Positions 52,186 to 63,049 of a DNA stretch of 64,000 nt are shown piece by piece. Location of the stretch: the NCBI GenBank assembly GCA_035578175.1, contig JAQMRL010000006.1, forward strand, positions 70,739,501 through 70,803,500. Reading direction: 5' to 3'. How positions within the stretch are numbered: position 1 is the stretch's first letter; each line of letters opens with the position of its first letter. The position numbers and the translations under genes are program-made. This stretch comes from Catonia carolina (Eukaryota; Arthropoda; Insecta; Hemiptera; Achilidae). Below the pieces are notes generated by a model. That model was not told the DNA's origin. It worked only from the letters and a program-made list of their open reading frames with translations, and made no database searches.

Positions 52186-52905
52186 GCCTGAAATCATTGG
52201 AGAGACTACAATGGCTCAGATAAAGAGAGAGGCCAAACATAGACTTCTCAGGAGGTGGCAGGAGAGATGGGATGAAGAGGTATCCAATCGATGGACACAT
52301 AAATTGATTCTGGATCTGAAAAAATGGCTGACTAGGGAGTACGGCGAGGTTGATTATTGCCTTACGCAGGCATTGACGGGCCATGGTTGTTTTCGGGCGT
52401 ACTTCCATCAGTTCAGATGATCACATGAAGCAAGCTGTCTGAATTGTGAGGCAGAGGAGGACAATGCAGAACATGTGATTTTTGAATGCAGAAGATGGAA
52501 ACCCAAGAGGGACGTTCTGGGGCCAAAGTTAGGTCGCCGATTTCTCCAGAAAATCTCTGTGATTTTATGATTGCAGAAGAAGAAAGCTGGACTGCCATTG
52601 AGGAGTTCATCCAGAAGGTGATGAAGAGCAGAGGCCCAGCTGCGTTAATCCCAAAAGAAATCATTCAAAAAGAGGTTAAATGGGTAATAAGAAGAAAAAT
52701 CACTGAGATAACATTATCCAGCTAAAAAAGAACCTCCGGCTTGTTGTGAATTAATGCCTAACGATGATCCCGCAGAAAGTTGGGACGGGATAAAAAGGGA
52801 CTGAGAGGTTATGGTGGATAGTTGCCAATGGCAGAGCTCCGCATACCCCAGACCTACTTGGGCACCGGTAAATTCAGTTTCCTCTCGTAAAAAAAAAAAA
52901 CATCT
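52186..52905 (+). pseudogene. R1-like LINE ORF2 C-terminus
   Basis: Frame 52160-52420 encodes IKREAKHRLLRRWQERWDEE, LTQALTGHGCFRAYFHQF and, after a stop, CLNCEAEEDNAEHVIFECRR, the CxxC...H...C knuckle at the end of R1-clade LINE proteins (LTQ.LTGHG.F..Y / C..C...DNAEH..F.C.RW). It continues degenerate to about 52720. It ends in an A-run at 52891-52902. The RT is missing. Confidence 0.8.
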
Positions 52906-53440
52906 ACCAAAATTTGACATCCCACATTTTTGAACTTTCTACGTACGACTAAACAAAACGAATATTTGGAACCCTAAACGAACAAATTACACTACTTTTC
53001 CCCCAATACAACCACTAAAACAACTTTGATTAACAGGTTGGCTGCCGTGAAATGTGCATGCGATCCTCAAGTGTTTCGTCAATACAGGCCGTGAGAATCG
53101 GTGGTTGATTCTCACGGGTTTGTTCGCGAGAATCCATCCTGATTGCTCAGACGCCATCGTGATTTCTTTCACCATAACTTTTGTGACCTGCTAAGAATAT
53201 ATAGAATTTGCTGCAGGTCTATTAGAATTAGAGTGTAAAATTCATCTGAACGCAGGCACTTATCTGCATGCGGCAAAATTAATACTACACACAAACACTT
53301 TAAATCTACTGATACTTTGGTTACATTTGTTCGTATAATTGTAATGTTGTTCATATTTATTAGTGATTACATGTGTTGATTAATGTTGTAAATTATTTAT
53401 AATACTGTTTATTTGATCATTCATGTTTATGTTTCAACTA

Positions 53441-54780
53441 ACAGGTGTTTCAAAAAGGACGCACTTCGAAGTTTAAGGGTTAATATTTTCTGCATAAGGA
53501 ATATTTTTTTCCCCCAAATAACAGTTGGCACTACCGTACTCATTGTTGACCCATTGTGTATTACTGACACGTACTAGTACTATCCCAGTATTCATTTGTG
53601 TCTGTAGTGTCTGTATAAGTTCAAACATGGTTTTTACAAAGGATGAACGTGTTATTATTATTGAAAGTTATTGTGCATATAAATCTTACGAACGAGTGAA
53701 AGACGAGTTCCAGTTAAAATTCCCAATTCTGAAGTACCTAATAACACCACAATATCGCGTCTGATTAATAAATTTCGTGAGACTGGCAGTGTACAGGATC
53801 GGAAAAGCACAGGTCGACCATCAGTGTTAACAGAACAAGTTTTGAACGATGTGAAACAACGTTTGACTACCTCACCCGGCAAATCACTTAGAAAGTTATC
53901 TTCACAGGCTGTATTATCACTATCTTCCGCTTTAAGGGCTACAAAAAAATTAAATCTGCCTCCTTGCCGCATCGGTGTCGTTCATGAACTGAAAGAAGTT
54001 GACCATGGGAAACGTATACAGTATTGTCGTTGGATACGTTCTCTTGTTAATGACAACGGTGTTGAAATATTGGATCGTGTTTATTTCAGTGACGAAGCAT
54101 GGTTCCACTTGGATGGTTACATCAACAGCCAAAACTGCCGAATATGGAGCGCTCATAATCTTCACACATTTCATGAACATCCACTACACGCATGTAAAAT
54201 TGGTGTTTGGTGTGTGATCTCCTGGCGTTGTATTGTTGGGCCTTTATTTTTTGACACATCTGTAGATGGTGCGGGTACCGCAACTTAATTGAACAATTTA
54301 TAGCGTTGTTAAAACTACACGATCGAGGTTCTTGGTTTCAGCAGGATAACGCAACGTGCCATACTTCTACTGAAACGCTGAATACATTACGAGAATTTTT
54401 TGGCTATCGTGTGATATCAAAAGCATTGTGGCCACCAAGATCCCCAGATCTTACTCCTGCGGATTTTTTTCTTTGGGGGCATTTAAAGAGTAAGGTTTTT
54501 AAACACAATCCTCATACAATTGAAGAATTTAAGGCTAATATTGAAAGTGAGATTACAAACATTAATGAGCAAACACTACGAAAAGTGGCTGCAAATGTTA
54601 TGAAACGTGTCCGAACTTGCATTACAAGCGAAGGAAGTCATTTTGAACATTTATTGTGAAGTTTTAAAAGTAATCTGAATGTTATAAAGGTAATAATTTC
54701 ATACCGTATAATTTGTAATTACTTAATGTAATAAATTAGCATTCTCAAACTTCGAAGCGCGTCCTTTTTGAAACACCCGT
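53441..54780 (+). mobile_element. Tc1/mariner-superfamily element, nearly full length
   Basis: Terminal repeats ACAGGTGTTTCAAAAAGGAC and, reversed, ACGGGTGTTTCAAAAAGGAC; TA on both sides (53439-53440, 54781-54782). 1340 bp. This is the most complete DNA transposon in the window and a sister to the truncated copy at 2602-3636. Confidence 0.92.
53626..54659 (+). pseudogene. Transposase of the 53.4-kb element (two frameshifts)
   Basis: Starts at ATG 53626 with MVFTKDERVIIIESYCAYKS (DNA-binding domain). A one-base loss near 53728 shifts the frame. It continues LINKFRETGSVQDRKSTGRP, CRIGVVHELKEVDHGKRIQY, RVYFSDEAWFHLDGYINSQN (first Asp), then a second one-base loss near 54272. It resumes with WFQQDNATCHTSTE (second Asp) and PPRSPDLTPADFFLWGHLKS (third Asp, about 38 residues on). 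It ends EGSHFEHLL and TGA. All three catalytic Asp are present and no in-frame stops other than those caused by the two frameshifts are seen, so inactivation is fairly recent. Confidence 0.88.
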
Positions 54781-55020
54781 TACTATTGTGAGTGAGGATT
54801 CACATGCGATACACGCTGCTTGTTCCGAGAATATTTTTTCTGGTACGCCGTGAGGATCAAAGGTTTCCTTTTACCAGATCACGGGTTACAAATTATATAC
54901 TCAATATATGATATGTAATTGATGATATTTAGTGTGGCCCCTGGTGAAAGTTTACTAATTATGATAATGTAACCCGTGTGGACGGCTTACCCTTGCACAT
55001 TGCAACAGCCGACCTGTTAA

Positions 55021-55354
55021 CTACACTTCATTAAATAAAATTAAAAATAAACAAATTAACATTCAAATACTATTCCAATGAATAAAAAAAATCAAACTAA
55101 TTATTTATCGTTTATTAATATGAAACGTTTATAAAAACAATTAATGCAATGTAGATCAATTAAATACAATACAAACAATACGAGTAAACAAATACTACTA
55201 CTACTATTAATATTAATAATAATAATAATAACAATAATAATAAAACAACAACAATCGAACAATGAACAATGACTTAAGTAATTAAACGATACTTTACACC
55301 CAAACATACTGTTAACTACTTGATAATTATAAAACAAAATGTGAACGATTCAAA
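55021..55354. repeat. AT-rich low-complexity DNA with (AAT)n
   Basis: Imperfect TAC/TAA/AAT triplet runs at 55193-55260. The minus-strand ORF here is low-complexity translation. Confidence 0.6.
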
Positions 55355-55890
55355 TTAATTTAAAAAAATTTTAAATTCTCTACAACTTCAATTACATAAA
55401 CTTTTGTGCTAAAATGCATAATGAAGCCGTAATCTTAAGAAAAAAATGCTTTTACGTGAAAACAGCCTCACCAAGAATTTCAGCAAACATGGCGCCTACC
55501 CTATCTTGTAGAGCAAAATAAATTTAGTAAACCAGGTGATTTTAAAAAAAATCTTAGGACCAGTTTTTGAGAAAATCGAAAAAAAGTGAAAAATTATATG
55601 AATAAACTACTACTTCCGATTGACCGATTTTGATGAAAATGTTCGTGTCAGGTACGGTAGTGCTATGTAACTTAAGTTTTAAGTTTCAAGTTCGTACGAT
55701 GTTCCGTTCTTGAGAAATTCTGTTGACACACACACACACACACACACACACAGACTAATCGCTAAAAACATGATTTTTGGATTCAGGGGGTCTGAAAACG
55801 TGTAGATCCGGTGAAAACTCGATTTCAAAAAATCGACATGAAAACAATACTTTCCTTCCAATATATTCATATACGCAAGAGAAAGTAAAA
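55355..55890 (-). mobile_element. HN element, missing the stem-loop end
   Basis: From 'aaattctctacaacttcaat' to 'tacgcaagagaaagtaaaaa', (CA)n at 55729-55751. Confidence 0.88.
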
Positions 55891-56655
55891 ATCTGAAATA
55901 CTAAATAAAAAAAAAAATTGAAATCATAATTAAAACCCCTAATAATATATTAATTAATTAAACACAAATTTAATTAATAATGATTTATAAAATAAAATTC
56001 AAATAAATTACATGTAATTTACGACGACATAAATAAATTTAACGACAATTACATCCACTATATTATCCATCCTCATCAATCAATCACATCGACGATTTAA
56101 AAAAAAATTGAAAAAAAACAACAAACCAAGAAAACACAAACACTTGAATAAAAATTCGTAAAATATATAACGACATTAAACTTGACCGTGAAACGCGGAG
56201 CGAGTTGAAAGGTGTAGCAGCAGCAGCAGCAGCAACACACTGACATTAAAATTTGTAATTCTTTTTCATTGGCAAAAAGTAACGAGTTAAAAGACAACGC
56301 TTTGCCAAATTGTACACGATTTATTTTCAAACTAATGTAGCCTAAACTAAAATGAGTCAAGACGACAGACAGAAAAGCAATAACCTCAGCCAAATTAAAA
56401 CAAAAAACAAAACACAACACACACAAGATGAAAGAGCTATGAAAGTATTTAACATTAAAAAAAATTTGAATTAAGTTCAAGTAGTGTTAAACAATCAAAA
56501 GATTAAGTATTAAAATAGTTTTATACGTTCACATAGTTCTATAAGTAGTATAGGTCAAAAACTGTTGTAATGATACCGGATTCCGTTCTGGATGGTACCG
56601 GATTTTCAGATTAATCGGATCAGTTTAGTTGGTTTAAAAATTGTACATTCTAAAT
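55891..56655. other. Unassigned AT-rich sequence
   Basis: A short (CAG)n at 56216-56231 lies in no convincing exon. No splice-site-bounded frame is evident. Confidence 0.5.
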
Positions 56656-56829
56656 ACGAGGAGGAACCCAAAAGTAATGAGACATGAAACTGTGAAAGGG
56701 AACAATGGTGCGGGAATAAGTTCTCGGTGGTGGGCTCTAGTAGAGAAATTCTTCCTCAGAAAGTATGCAAAGTGTCATCACAGTCAGTCCAACCATTCGT
56801 CTGTAGTGAATTTTTAAGTGAAATACGAT

Positions 56830-57445
56830 TTCCTTGGAGTGGAAAAGTGGGGAATGAATGAGATGAATAAATTGGAGTAGGTTGCAGGCAGGGGAGATGA
56901 AGTTATTAAGAGCAATAAAGGGTAGGACAAGCAGAGATAGAATAAAGAATACTGATTTTTTTTTTTTTTTTTTTTTTGGTTTAACGTCCGACTGTTCTGC
57001 AATTACTGCTAATGCAGACGGTGAAGGATGAAATGATTTTTGTAACGTATGAAAATATGCCGTGCCTGAATGGGATTCGAACCCAAGACCGCATGATGAG
57101 AGGCGAGCACGTTACCAACTGCACCAATGCGGCCGAATACTGAGATTAGAGCGGAGCTAAATGTGGAATGTATGAGGGAGAGGGTGGAGAAAATGAGGAT
57201 AAGATGGTAAGGCCATGTGAAGAGAATGGGGGAGGATAGGATGCCTAGAAGGACGGAAGAAGGAAAGATGGGCGGAATGAGATCAAGAACAAGATGGAAG
57301 GATGAAATTAAGAGGAGTGTGGAGGGACGGGAATACAACTGGGAACAAATAGAGGAGAAGAAATGGTGGATGGACAGAAGAAGATGGAGAGATTTGGTGA
57401 ACAACACCAATAGCACCCAAACCCGGCGATAGCTGAAACGGGCAC
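56830..57445 (+). mobile_element. LINE ORF2 C-terminal tail inside the mariner, carrying a SINE
   Basis: A + frame after the SINE encodes GHVKRMGEDRMPRRTEEGKM, SRTRWKDEIKRSVEGREYNW and WWMDRRRWRDLV, the 'GH..RM...R.P ... R.RW.D ... DR..WR.LV' pattern of a LINE C-terminus. The upstream half (56830-56955) rejoins it across the SINE target duplication. A different family from 3740-4470 and 44120-45195. Confidence 0.72.
56956..57134 (-). repeat. SD SINE with 9-bp target duplication
   Basis: Direct repeat GAATACTGA (56947-56955, 57135-57143). T-run at 56956 is the poly-A tail of a minus-strand insertion. B-box complement 'gggattcgaacccaagac'. Confidence 0.92.
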
Positions 57446-58384
57446 TGGATATATATACACAAAATTTCCTTTTGGTAAAGAAATGGGAAATGGCAAACGC
57501 CCGAGAACAATGTTTGGCAGTAAAATTTTGTTTCCTATTGGGAAAAGTGGCTGCGGAAACTCTTGCAATGCTCCAAATAGCTTAAAAGACGTATTGAGAA
57601 TAGCTCTGGTCTACAATTGGTTAAAACATTTCAAATGGAAAACAATATTGGTTAAAGACAACCTTGTTCTGGGCGCCCCTCAATTTCAAGAACTGATAAA
57701 AATGTTGAAAAAATCAACTTTCTTGTCCGAGAAAATCGTCACTGAACAATTGATGCGACATGAGTAAAATATCACAGAGTTAAATTTAGAAGATTAGCAC
57801 ATGAGGAGAGTTCCAGCCAAACTTGTGAAACCACGACAACACACCTGTTCACACTACGTTGTCTGTGAACCAATTTTCTGAGCAAAAATAGAACGACCCC
57901 CATTGTTCATACGACCTGGCTCCCTGTGACTTTCTTCTGTTCCCTAGACTGAAAAGGGACTTGAAAGGGAAACGTTTAGGGTCTGTGCAAGAGTGAAACA
58001 AAATATCGCTGAAGGATTTAAAGGACATCCTAATCAGTGAGTTTAAAAATTGTTTCGAACAGTGGAAAAAAAGGATGGATGGACAAGGGCATACTATCTA
58101 ATTGTGAATTCTTCGAACGCGATCAAATTTTGGTCTAAAAATTTCAATAAATAAATAAAAAAAATATTAACAAAGTCTCGTTACTTTTGGGTCCCACTCG
58201 TACGATACGTGTCTAGAAAGTTAAGAACCGTTTCGTTCCGACACCACCGCAAGGCTACTGTCATCGTTCCATACATGTACAATAGTTTTGCTGGTTCACT
58301 GCTTCTTAATTTAAGCAATAACAGTTGATTAATCTTTTTTGAGGTCAATCTGCCGTGTGGTCGTTTACAATGGTTAAAAAAATT

Positions 58385-58503
58385 TATCGATGATGAAATG
58401 ACTTTTTGTAATGTATGAAAATATGCCCATGCCTGAATGGGATTCGAACCCAAGACCGCATGATGAGAGGCGAGCACGTTACCAACTATGCCAATGCGGC
58501 CAG
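58385..58503 (-). repeat. SD SINE, truncated at its 3' side
   Basis: 'gggattcgaacccaagaccg' and 'gcatgatgagaggcgagcac' as in 57066-57108. Confidence 0.88.
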
Positions 58504-58585
58504 GAACAAAAAATTTTAAGCCACCCAAAATTTATCATCAGAAAATATAGATTTACAGTGAAACATCCTACGAGTAATAGTTAAA

Positions 58586-58700
58586 ACTCCGTAACGTAGT
58601 GGTTAGCATGTTAGCCTACTACGTGGAGATCCCGGGTCAAATTCCTGGCCGGGTCTCGAAATTTTCAAAAGTCAAAACTTACAGTTACATTCATATTGTT
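58586..58700 (+). repeat. SE SINE (tRNA-Gly/Asp-like head)
   Basis: 'cgtaacgtagtggttagcat' (A-box), 'cccgggtcaaattcctggc' (B-box) and the SE body 'gaaattttcaaaagtcaaaa'. Related to 15079-15252. Confidence 0.75.
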
Positions 58701-58734
58701 TCTATTGTACATTAATAGGTTACCAGAAGTCATA

Positions 58735-59580
58735 CCTAATGGCAGAGCTTTGTTGTTTGCTGATGATACTTCAGTAATCAGTAGCAGTTCACTGGTAGAT
58801 GCTCTTGAAGTAAATACACATGTTAACATAAGAGTCCGTAGTGCAGTTCTTGAATCAAATGTTATTAACAGTTAATGGAAAAAAGTGTCAGTACTTGCAG
58901 TTCAAAAATAAACATAACGTTAAAGAAAGTAGAGAAGTGGATGTATTTATTCATAATAATAGTTTAGAGCATGTAGAAACAGTGAAGTTCCTGGGCGTAT
59001 CTCTAGATAGATCTTTGTCTTGGGACTTCTATACCAATCAAGTTTGTAGTAAAATATCATCTGGGGTATTTGCACTAAAACAAATCGCCAGATTAAATGA
59101 TAAAAAATTACTAATGGCAGCTTATCATGGCCTCATTCTGTCTCATATCCGTTATGGTATTTTAGTTTGGGGTAATTCTAGCATGGGTAATATAAATAGG
59201 GTTTTTAAAATTCAAAAGTAAGCTATTAGGTGTATGGTGGGAGCTAACCAGCTAACCTCATGCAGGCCACTATTTAAGGAGCTTAAATTGCTTACAGGTC
59301 CCTGTCTCTACATTTTTGAGGTGATTATGTATGTTAGGCAAAATAATTTTATGCAGAATTTCAATGTTCGCAATCATAACACGAGAAACAGGAATGATTA
59401 TTATGTGGCTAATCACTCCACAAAATTGTTTGAACAAAAACCTACTTATGCAGGGAGAAAATTCTTAAATTAATTACCTCAATCTTTAAAGTGTTGTGAG
59501 GATTTGAATTCCTTTAAAAAAAATTACTTGGTCGGTGAAACTTTTTATAGCATACAAGAATTTCTTTCTTGATAGTAGTG
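58735..59580 (+). pseudogene. LINE reverse transcriptase C-terminal part (CR1/Jockey-like)
   Basis: Begins RALLFADDTSVISSSSLVDA (FADD catalytic motif C). It shifts frame near 58835 and continues TVNGKKCQYLQFKNKHN, ETVKFLGVSLDRSLSWDFYT, LLMAAYHGLILSHIRYGILV and, after a stop at 59219, CRPLFKELKLLTGPCLYIFE and NHNTRNRNDYYVANHSTKLF. The order and motifs (KFLG..LD..L.W, H..Y....WG, LF..L.IL....LYI.E, RNR.DY....H.T.L) fit the CR1-type group. 5'-truncated and degenerate. Confidence 0.82.
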
Positions 59581-59659
59581 ATACATAGTGTGTTTCTTAT
59601 ACGTATTTCAGGTGTTATATCTGACACGACATGTCCTATACTCCTCCTGGAGTCTCCAG

Positions 59660-59662
59660 GGC

Positions 59663-59698
<36 letters not shown>

Positions 59699-59763
59699 TA
59701 ATCCATCGTAGTCACTAATAACCAAGAAGTTGATGTGACTTCAAATAAAACAAATAAAAAAAT
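59660..59763 (+). repeat. Poly-A tract and SINE tail
   Basis: About 30 A at 59665-59694, then 'atcgtagtcactaataacca' and 'gttgatgtgacttcaaataa', the 3' tail shared by the SE and SD SINEs. Confidence 0.7.
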
Positions 59764-60695
59764 CTGGTGTGAAACACTCACACAACTTTCTCTTGCCAAT
59801 GCAAATAATGAATAATAAACCTAACATTATTAATAAAATATTAGAAATAAACAAAACACTAACCTCAAAAACATAACCTTATTTTAATCATGACTGAATG
59901 ACGCAAAATGAAAATCGTACTCACTTTGGCTTAAAAAAAACGGAAAATCACACTTTCACGCTAAACTAAGCTCTGTAGAGAAAAATTCTCTTAATAAAGG
60001 TTGTAGATATTTTAATTTCCTATAAATTTTATTACATACACTTTTGTCGTAAAATGCGTACTAAAACCGAAATCTTAAAAAAATTGATTTTTCACACGTT
60101 TTCGTGAGAAAAAAACAGAAAATCGCTAATTAACGCTAAACTAAGCGTTATACAAAAAAATGTTTGAAATAAAGGTTGTAGAATTTTAAATTCTCTACAT
60201 TTTTTATTATATAAATTTTTGCGCTATAATACATATTAAAGCCGTAATCTTAACAAAACACTTTTTTTACGTGAAAACAGCCTCACCAAGAATTTCAGCA
60301 AACATGGCGCCTACCCTATCTTGTAGAGAATAAAAAAATTGAGTAAATGAGGCGATTTTAAAAAAAAATCGTAGAACCGGTTTTTGAGAAAATCACAAAA
60401 AAGTGAAAAATTATACGAATAAACTACTACTTCCGGTTGACTGATTTTGATGAAAATGTTCGTGTCGGGTCCGGTAGTGGTATGTAACTTAAGTTTCAAG
60501 TTTCAAGTTCGTACGATGTTCCGTTCTTGAGATATTTTGTATACACACACACACAGACCAATTGCTAAAAACATGTTTTTTTGGGTTCAGGGGGTCTGAA
60601 AACATGTAGATCCGATGAAAACTCAATTTCAAAAAATCAACATGAAAACAATACTTTCCTTCCTATATATTTATATAGGCAAGAGAAAGTAAAAA
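59764..60695 (-). mobile_element. HN element, full length
   Basis: From TCTGGTGTGAAACACTCACA to GGCAAGAGAAAGTAAAAA, with a short (CA)n at 60543-60556. Inserted next to the A-rich end of a SINE tail. Confidence 0.93.
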
Positions 60696-60699
60696 TACT

Positions 60700-60895
60700 C
60701 AAAACAAAAGGAGAGAAATGCTTGATCAAGTAACTGTGTTTCTTCATGACAATGCTTGGCCCCACCATGTTTTTGGAAACACTCAAATGCTAATTCAACA
60801 GTTCAATTAAATAAAAAAAAAGTTTTTAGAAAAAATCTGTAATTGTTAATGTTTTATAAGAAATCGGACTTTACTTTCCGAATAACTCTGATATT
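60700..60895 (+). pseudogene. mariner fragment around the second catalytic Asp
   Basis: Encodes REMLDQVTVFLHDNAWPHHV (mariner LLHDNA.PH motif) and then QMLIQQFN before a stop. 'ggactttactttccgaataa' at 60867 could be the remains of a 3' terminal repeat. No other parts. Confidence 0.6.
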
Positions 60896-60904
60896 AAGAG
60901 TTAT

Positions 60905-61110
60905 ATTATTATAACTCTGGCGCAGTTGGTAACGTGCTCGCCCCTCATCATGCGGTCCTGGGTTCGAATGCCCACTCAGGCACGGCATATTTTCATACGT
61001 TACAAAAAATCATTTCATCCTCCATTGTACAATATTTAGACCCCAACGTCGTCGCTAATGACCGTTGTAGTTGATGCAACGTCAAATTAATTAATAAAAA
61101 AAAAAAAAAA
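60905..61110 (+). repeat. SD SINE, full length with A-tail
   Basis: Head 'tggcgcagttggtaacgtgc' (A-box) and 'gtcctgggttcgaatgcc' (B-box), body 'caggcacggcatattttcat', tail 'gttgatgcaacgtcaaatta' then A20. The head resembles a tRNA but lacks a matching acceptor stem. Confidence 0.9.
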
Positions 61111-61739
61111 AAAAACTGACATACAACAACTCATTTAATAACATACCTATGTTACACAACAATATTAAAAGAACCATTTTAATTACACGTTAATATGGTT
61201 GAACGTAATACACATCTTTGGCTGGCATAATAATATATTATCGACTGTAATTTTATATAATATATAATAATCAACACAACGTTTGACTAAAGCGGAAAAT
61301 AGAATTTCCACTTCATTTCTTCTTTTGTATACGATTTCCCTTTCTTTGTTGCTCGTTATCAATGTTGAATATGAATTTATTATAACGGTAATTCAAAAGC
61401 TTCGATCAAAAGCTTATTGTTATTGTTAACATAATAATTATTGTTAACACTAAAGTATTTCCTGTTCTGTATTTAAATCGTTATTTTTACTTTCATATGG
61501 TTTACCATTTTGATTACAGTTAAGATAAAATATTAATTAACTATTGTGATTACGAAAAAAATTTAATTCCTATGTCATGATCCCCAAAATATTTTTTTTG
61601 TCTTAAATTTTTATTACGGTACTGTACATTGAACTGCACAATTCCGTATATGATATTTAAATGGTGGTGGGGAGAAGAGGTACCCAGTGGCACATTCTCC
61701 GTTTGTAACTACGGGTATTATCCATTATTTAGACCAAGA
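61111..61739. other. Unassigned AT-rich sequence
   Basis: No recognisable feature. Confidence 0.5.
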
Positions 61740-62340
61740 GGTCTCTACTCCATTTTCACTTTAGACGTCGCACAAGTGCAAAGTTCCTTGTAGCTTGATC
61801 ACGGGCTAGATGTTTAGATGGACATCTAGTCGTTTGTGAAATTTACTATACAAGGACGCGGTTAGCTCCTTTACTGTCGGAATTTTGAAATCGTCGTGGA
61901 GGGTTTTATTGCTTACATAAAAAGGAGCGCCAGAAGCAAGTCTTAAGAATTTTGATTGAAAGGTCTGGATCGACTTTAAATTACTCTCTGCCGCTACTCC
62001 AAAGAGCTGGACACCATAAGTCCAGATTGGTCTCAAAAGGGTTTTGTATAATAAAATTTTGGAACAGAGGTTCAATTTCGATCGAGGGTTAATTAAGCAG
62101 TAGAGTAGCTTCTGGCGGCAGTTAAGTTCTAAACGTTTAGTACGCAGATGATGCTTCCAAGTTACTCGCCTGTCAAACCATAAACCAAGATATCGCACCG
62201 CTCTGGCTTGGGGAATATGAATGTTATTCCGCATCACAGGTGAACAAGTTTGACATCGTAAGGTAAACATAACCTGTGTTGACTTAACTGGGTTCACCTT
62301 AATACGCCAGCGTGATCCCCGAAATATAAATTGTGTTTTT
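61740..62340 (-). pseudogene. Jockey-like LINE, C-terminal part
   Basis: The minus-strand frame (61806-62340) is open: WRIKVNPVKSTQVMFTLR, VRYLGLWFDRRVTWKHHL, SKLNLCSKILLYKTLLRPIW, TYGVQLFGVAAESN, FQSKFLRLASGAPFYVSN and IPTVKELTASLYSKFHKRL. This order (W.IK.N..KS..V.FTLR ... YLG...DRRLTW ... LLYK..L.PIWTYG.QL.G) is that of the Jockey clade downstream of the RT catalytic motif. It is 5'-truncated at about 62340. The lack of stops over about 178 codons suggests a fairly recent insertion. Confidence 0.88.
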
Positions 62341-62357
62341 AATAATGTTTGTGACCC

Positions 62358-63045
62358 ACAGGGTTGGTCTAGAGCAGCGGTTCCCAAACTTTTATCTTTT
62401 ACGCCCCCTCTTGCCAAAAAGAAAACTTCTCACGCCCCCCCCTTACACAATTTTATTGGGCAATGAAAAATCACGTATTACATTGAATAACCATACATTT
62501 ATTTTTTTTATTTTTTTGTAGCATTAGAAGTTGCAATTTAATTTTAACAAGAGACAAAATAAATCAGTGGATGGATGATTGCATTTTTTTTTAAAAAAAG
62601 GTTGATTATTAGAAAGTGCACAACGTAAATTATTGATATAACCAACATTGCACCGATGCTTTGTTTTTATTGTAACAAGTGCTGAAAACACATTTTGGCA
62701 CAGATAGGTGCTTGATTAAGATAATTACAATTACGGCCGCTTGCTGTTATATACTGGGGTAAACTTGGTAATACTTAACCCAAAATGCTGTTTTGTCAAT
62801 TTTATCGAAATCGTTTTTTGCAGCAGAAACATTTTTTATTTCTAAAACTTGTTTTTTAAGTAATTCGGGCAGGAAGTCTATGTTGACACTGAAAGGATCC
62901 GTTATGGAGGGTAAAGCTATCTCAAAGTCCCGCGCCCCCCTTGACGTGTCTTCACGCCTCCCACTTTGGGAACCGTTAGTCTAGAGGTAAAGTCGTCGCC
63001 GCGAGTCAGTTGTTTAACAGCTGATTAGCTGTTTTAGCTAACTTT
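62358..63045 (+). repeat. SC SINE split by a hAT element
   Basis: 'ccacagggttggtctagag' continues after the insertion with 'gtctagaggtaaagtcgtcg' and 'tgtttaacagctgatt'. Compare 11238. The 3' body is lost. Confidence 0.8.
62375..62978. mobile_element. hAT non-autonomous element, 604 bp, perfect 8-bp target duplication
   Basis: Ends CAGCGGTTCCCAAAC and, reversed, TAACGGTTCCCAAAG. Direct repeat GTCTAGAG at 62367-62374 and 62979-62986. Subterminal CCCCC-rich blocks (acgccccctcttgcc; cgcgccccccttgac) are typical of this group. Non-coding. Confidence 0.92.
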
Positions 63046-63049
63046 TCAA

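Larger units (their letters stand above)
53034..55016. mobile_element. TTAA-flanked inverted-repeat element (piggyBac-like), host of a Tc1/mariner
   Basis: TTAA at 53030-53033 and 55017-55020; ends CAGGTTGGCTGCCGTG and, reversed, CAGGTCGGCTGTTG. Without the nested element the length is about 640 bp. The right half contains 'gttccgagaatattttttct' and 'ccgtgaggatcaaaggtttc' and the left 'ccgtgagaatcggtggttga', partly symmetrical. Non-coding. Confidence 0.75.
56657..58200 (+). pseudogene. mariner relic split by a LINE end
   Basis: Ends GAGGAGGAACCCAAAAGTAA and, reversed, CGAGTGGGACCCAAAAGTAA, TA flanks (58201-58202 on the right). N-terminal sequence at 57480-57790 (LAVKFCFLLGKVAAETLAML, GRPSISRTDKNVEKINFLV). 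C-terminal sequence at 57895-58100 (YDLAPCDFLLFPRLKRDLKG). The part with the first two catalytic Asp is missing, and stops are numerous. Confidence 0.78.

Noticed and set aside
56097..56480. Minus-strand ORF with poly-Cys
   Set aside because: It derives from a (CAG)n run read in another frame, with no splice-bounded or conserved structure around it.
60905..60985. Functional tRNA gene
   Set aside because: The head is tRNA-like but belongs to the repeated SD family with a shared body and A-tail.
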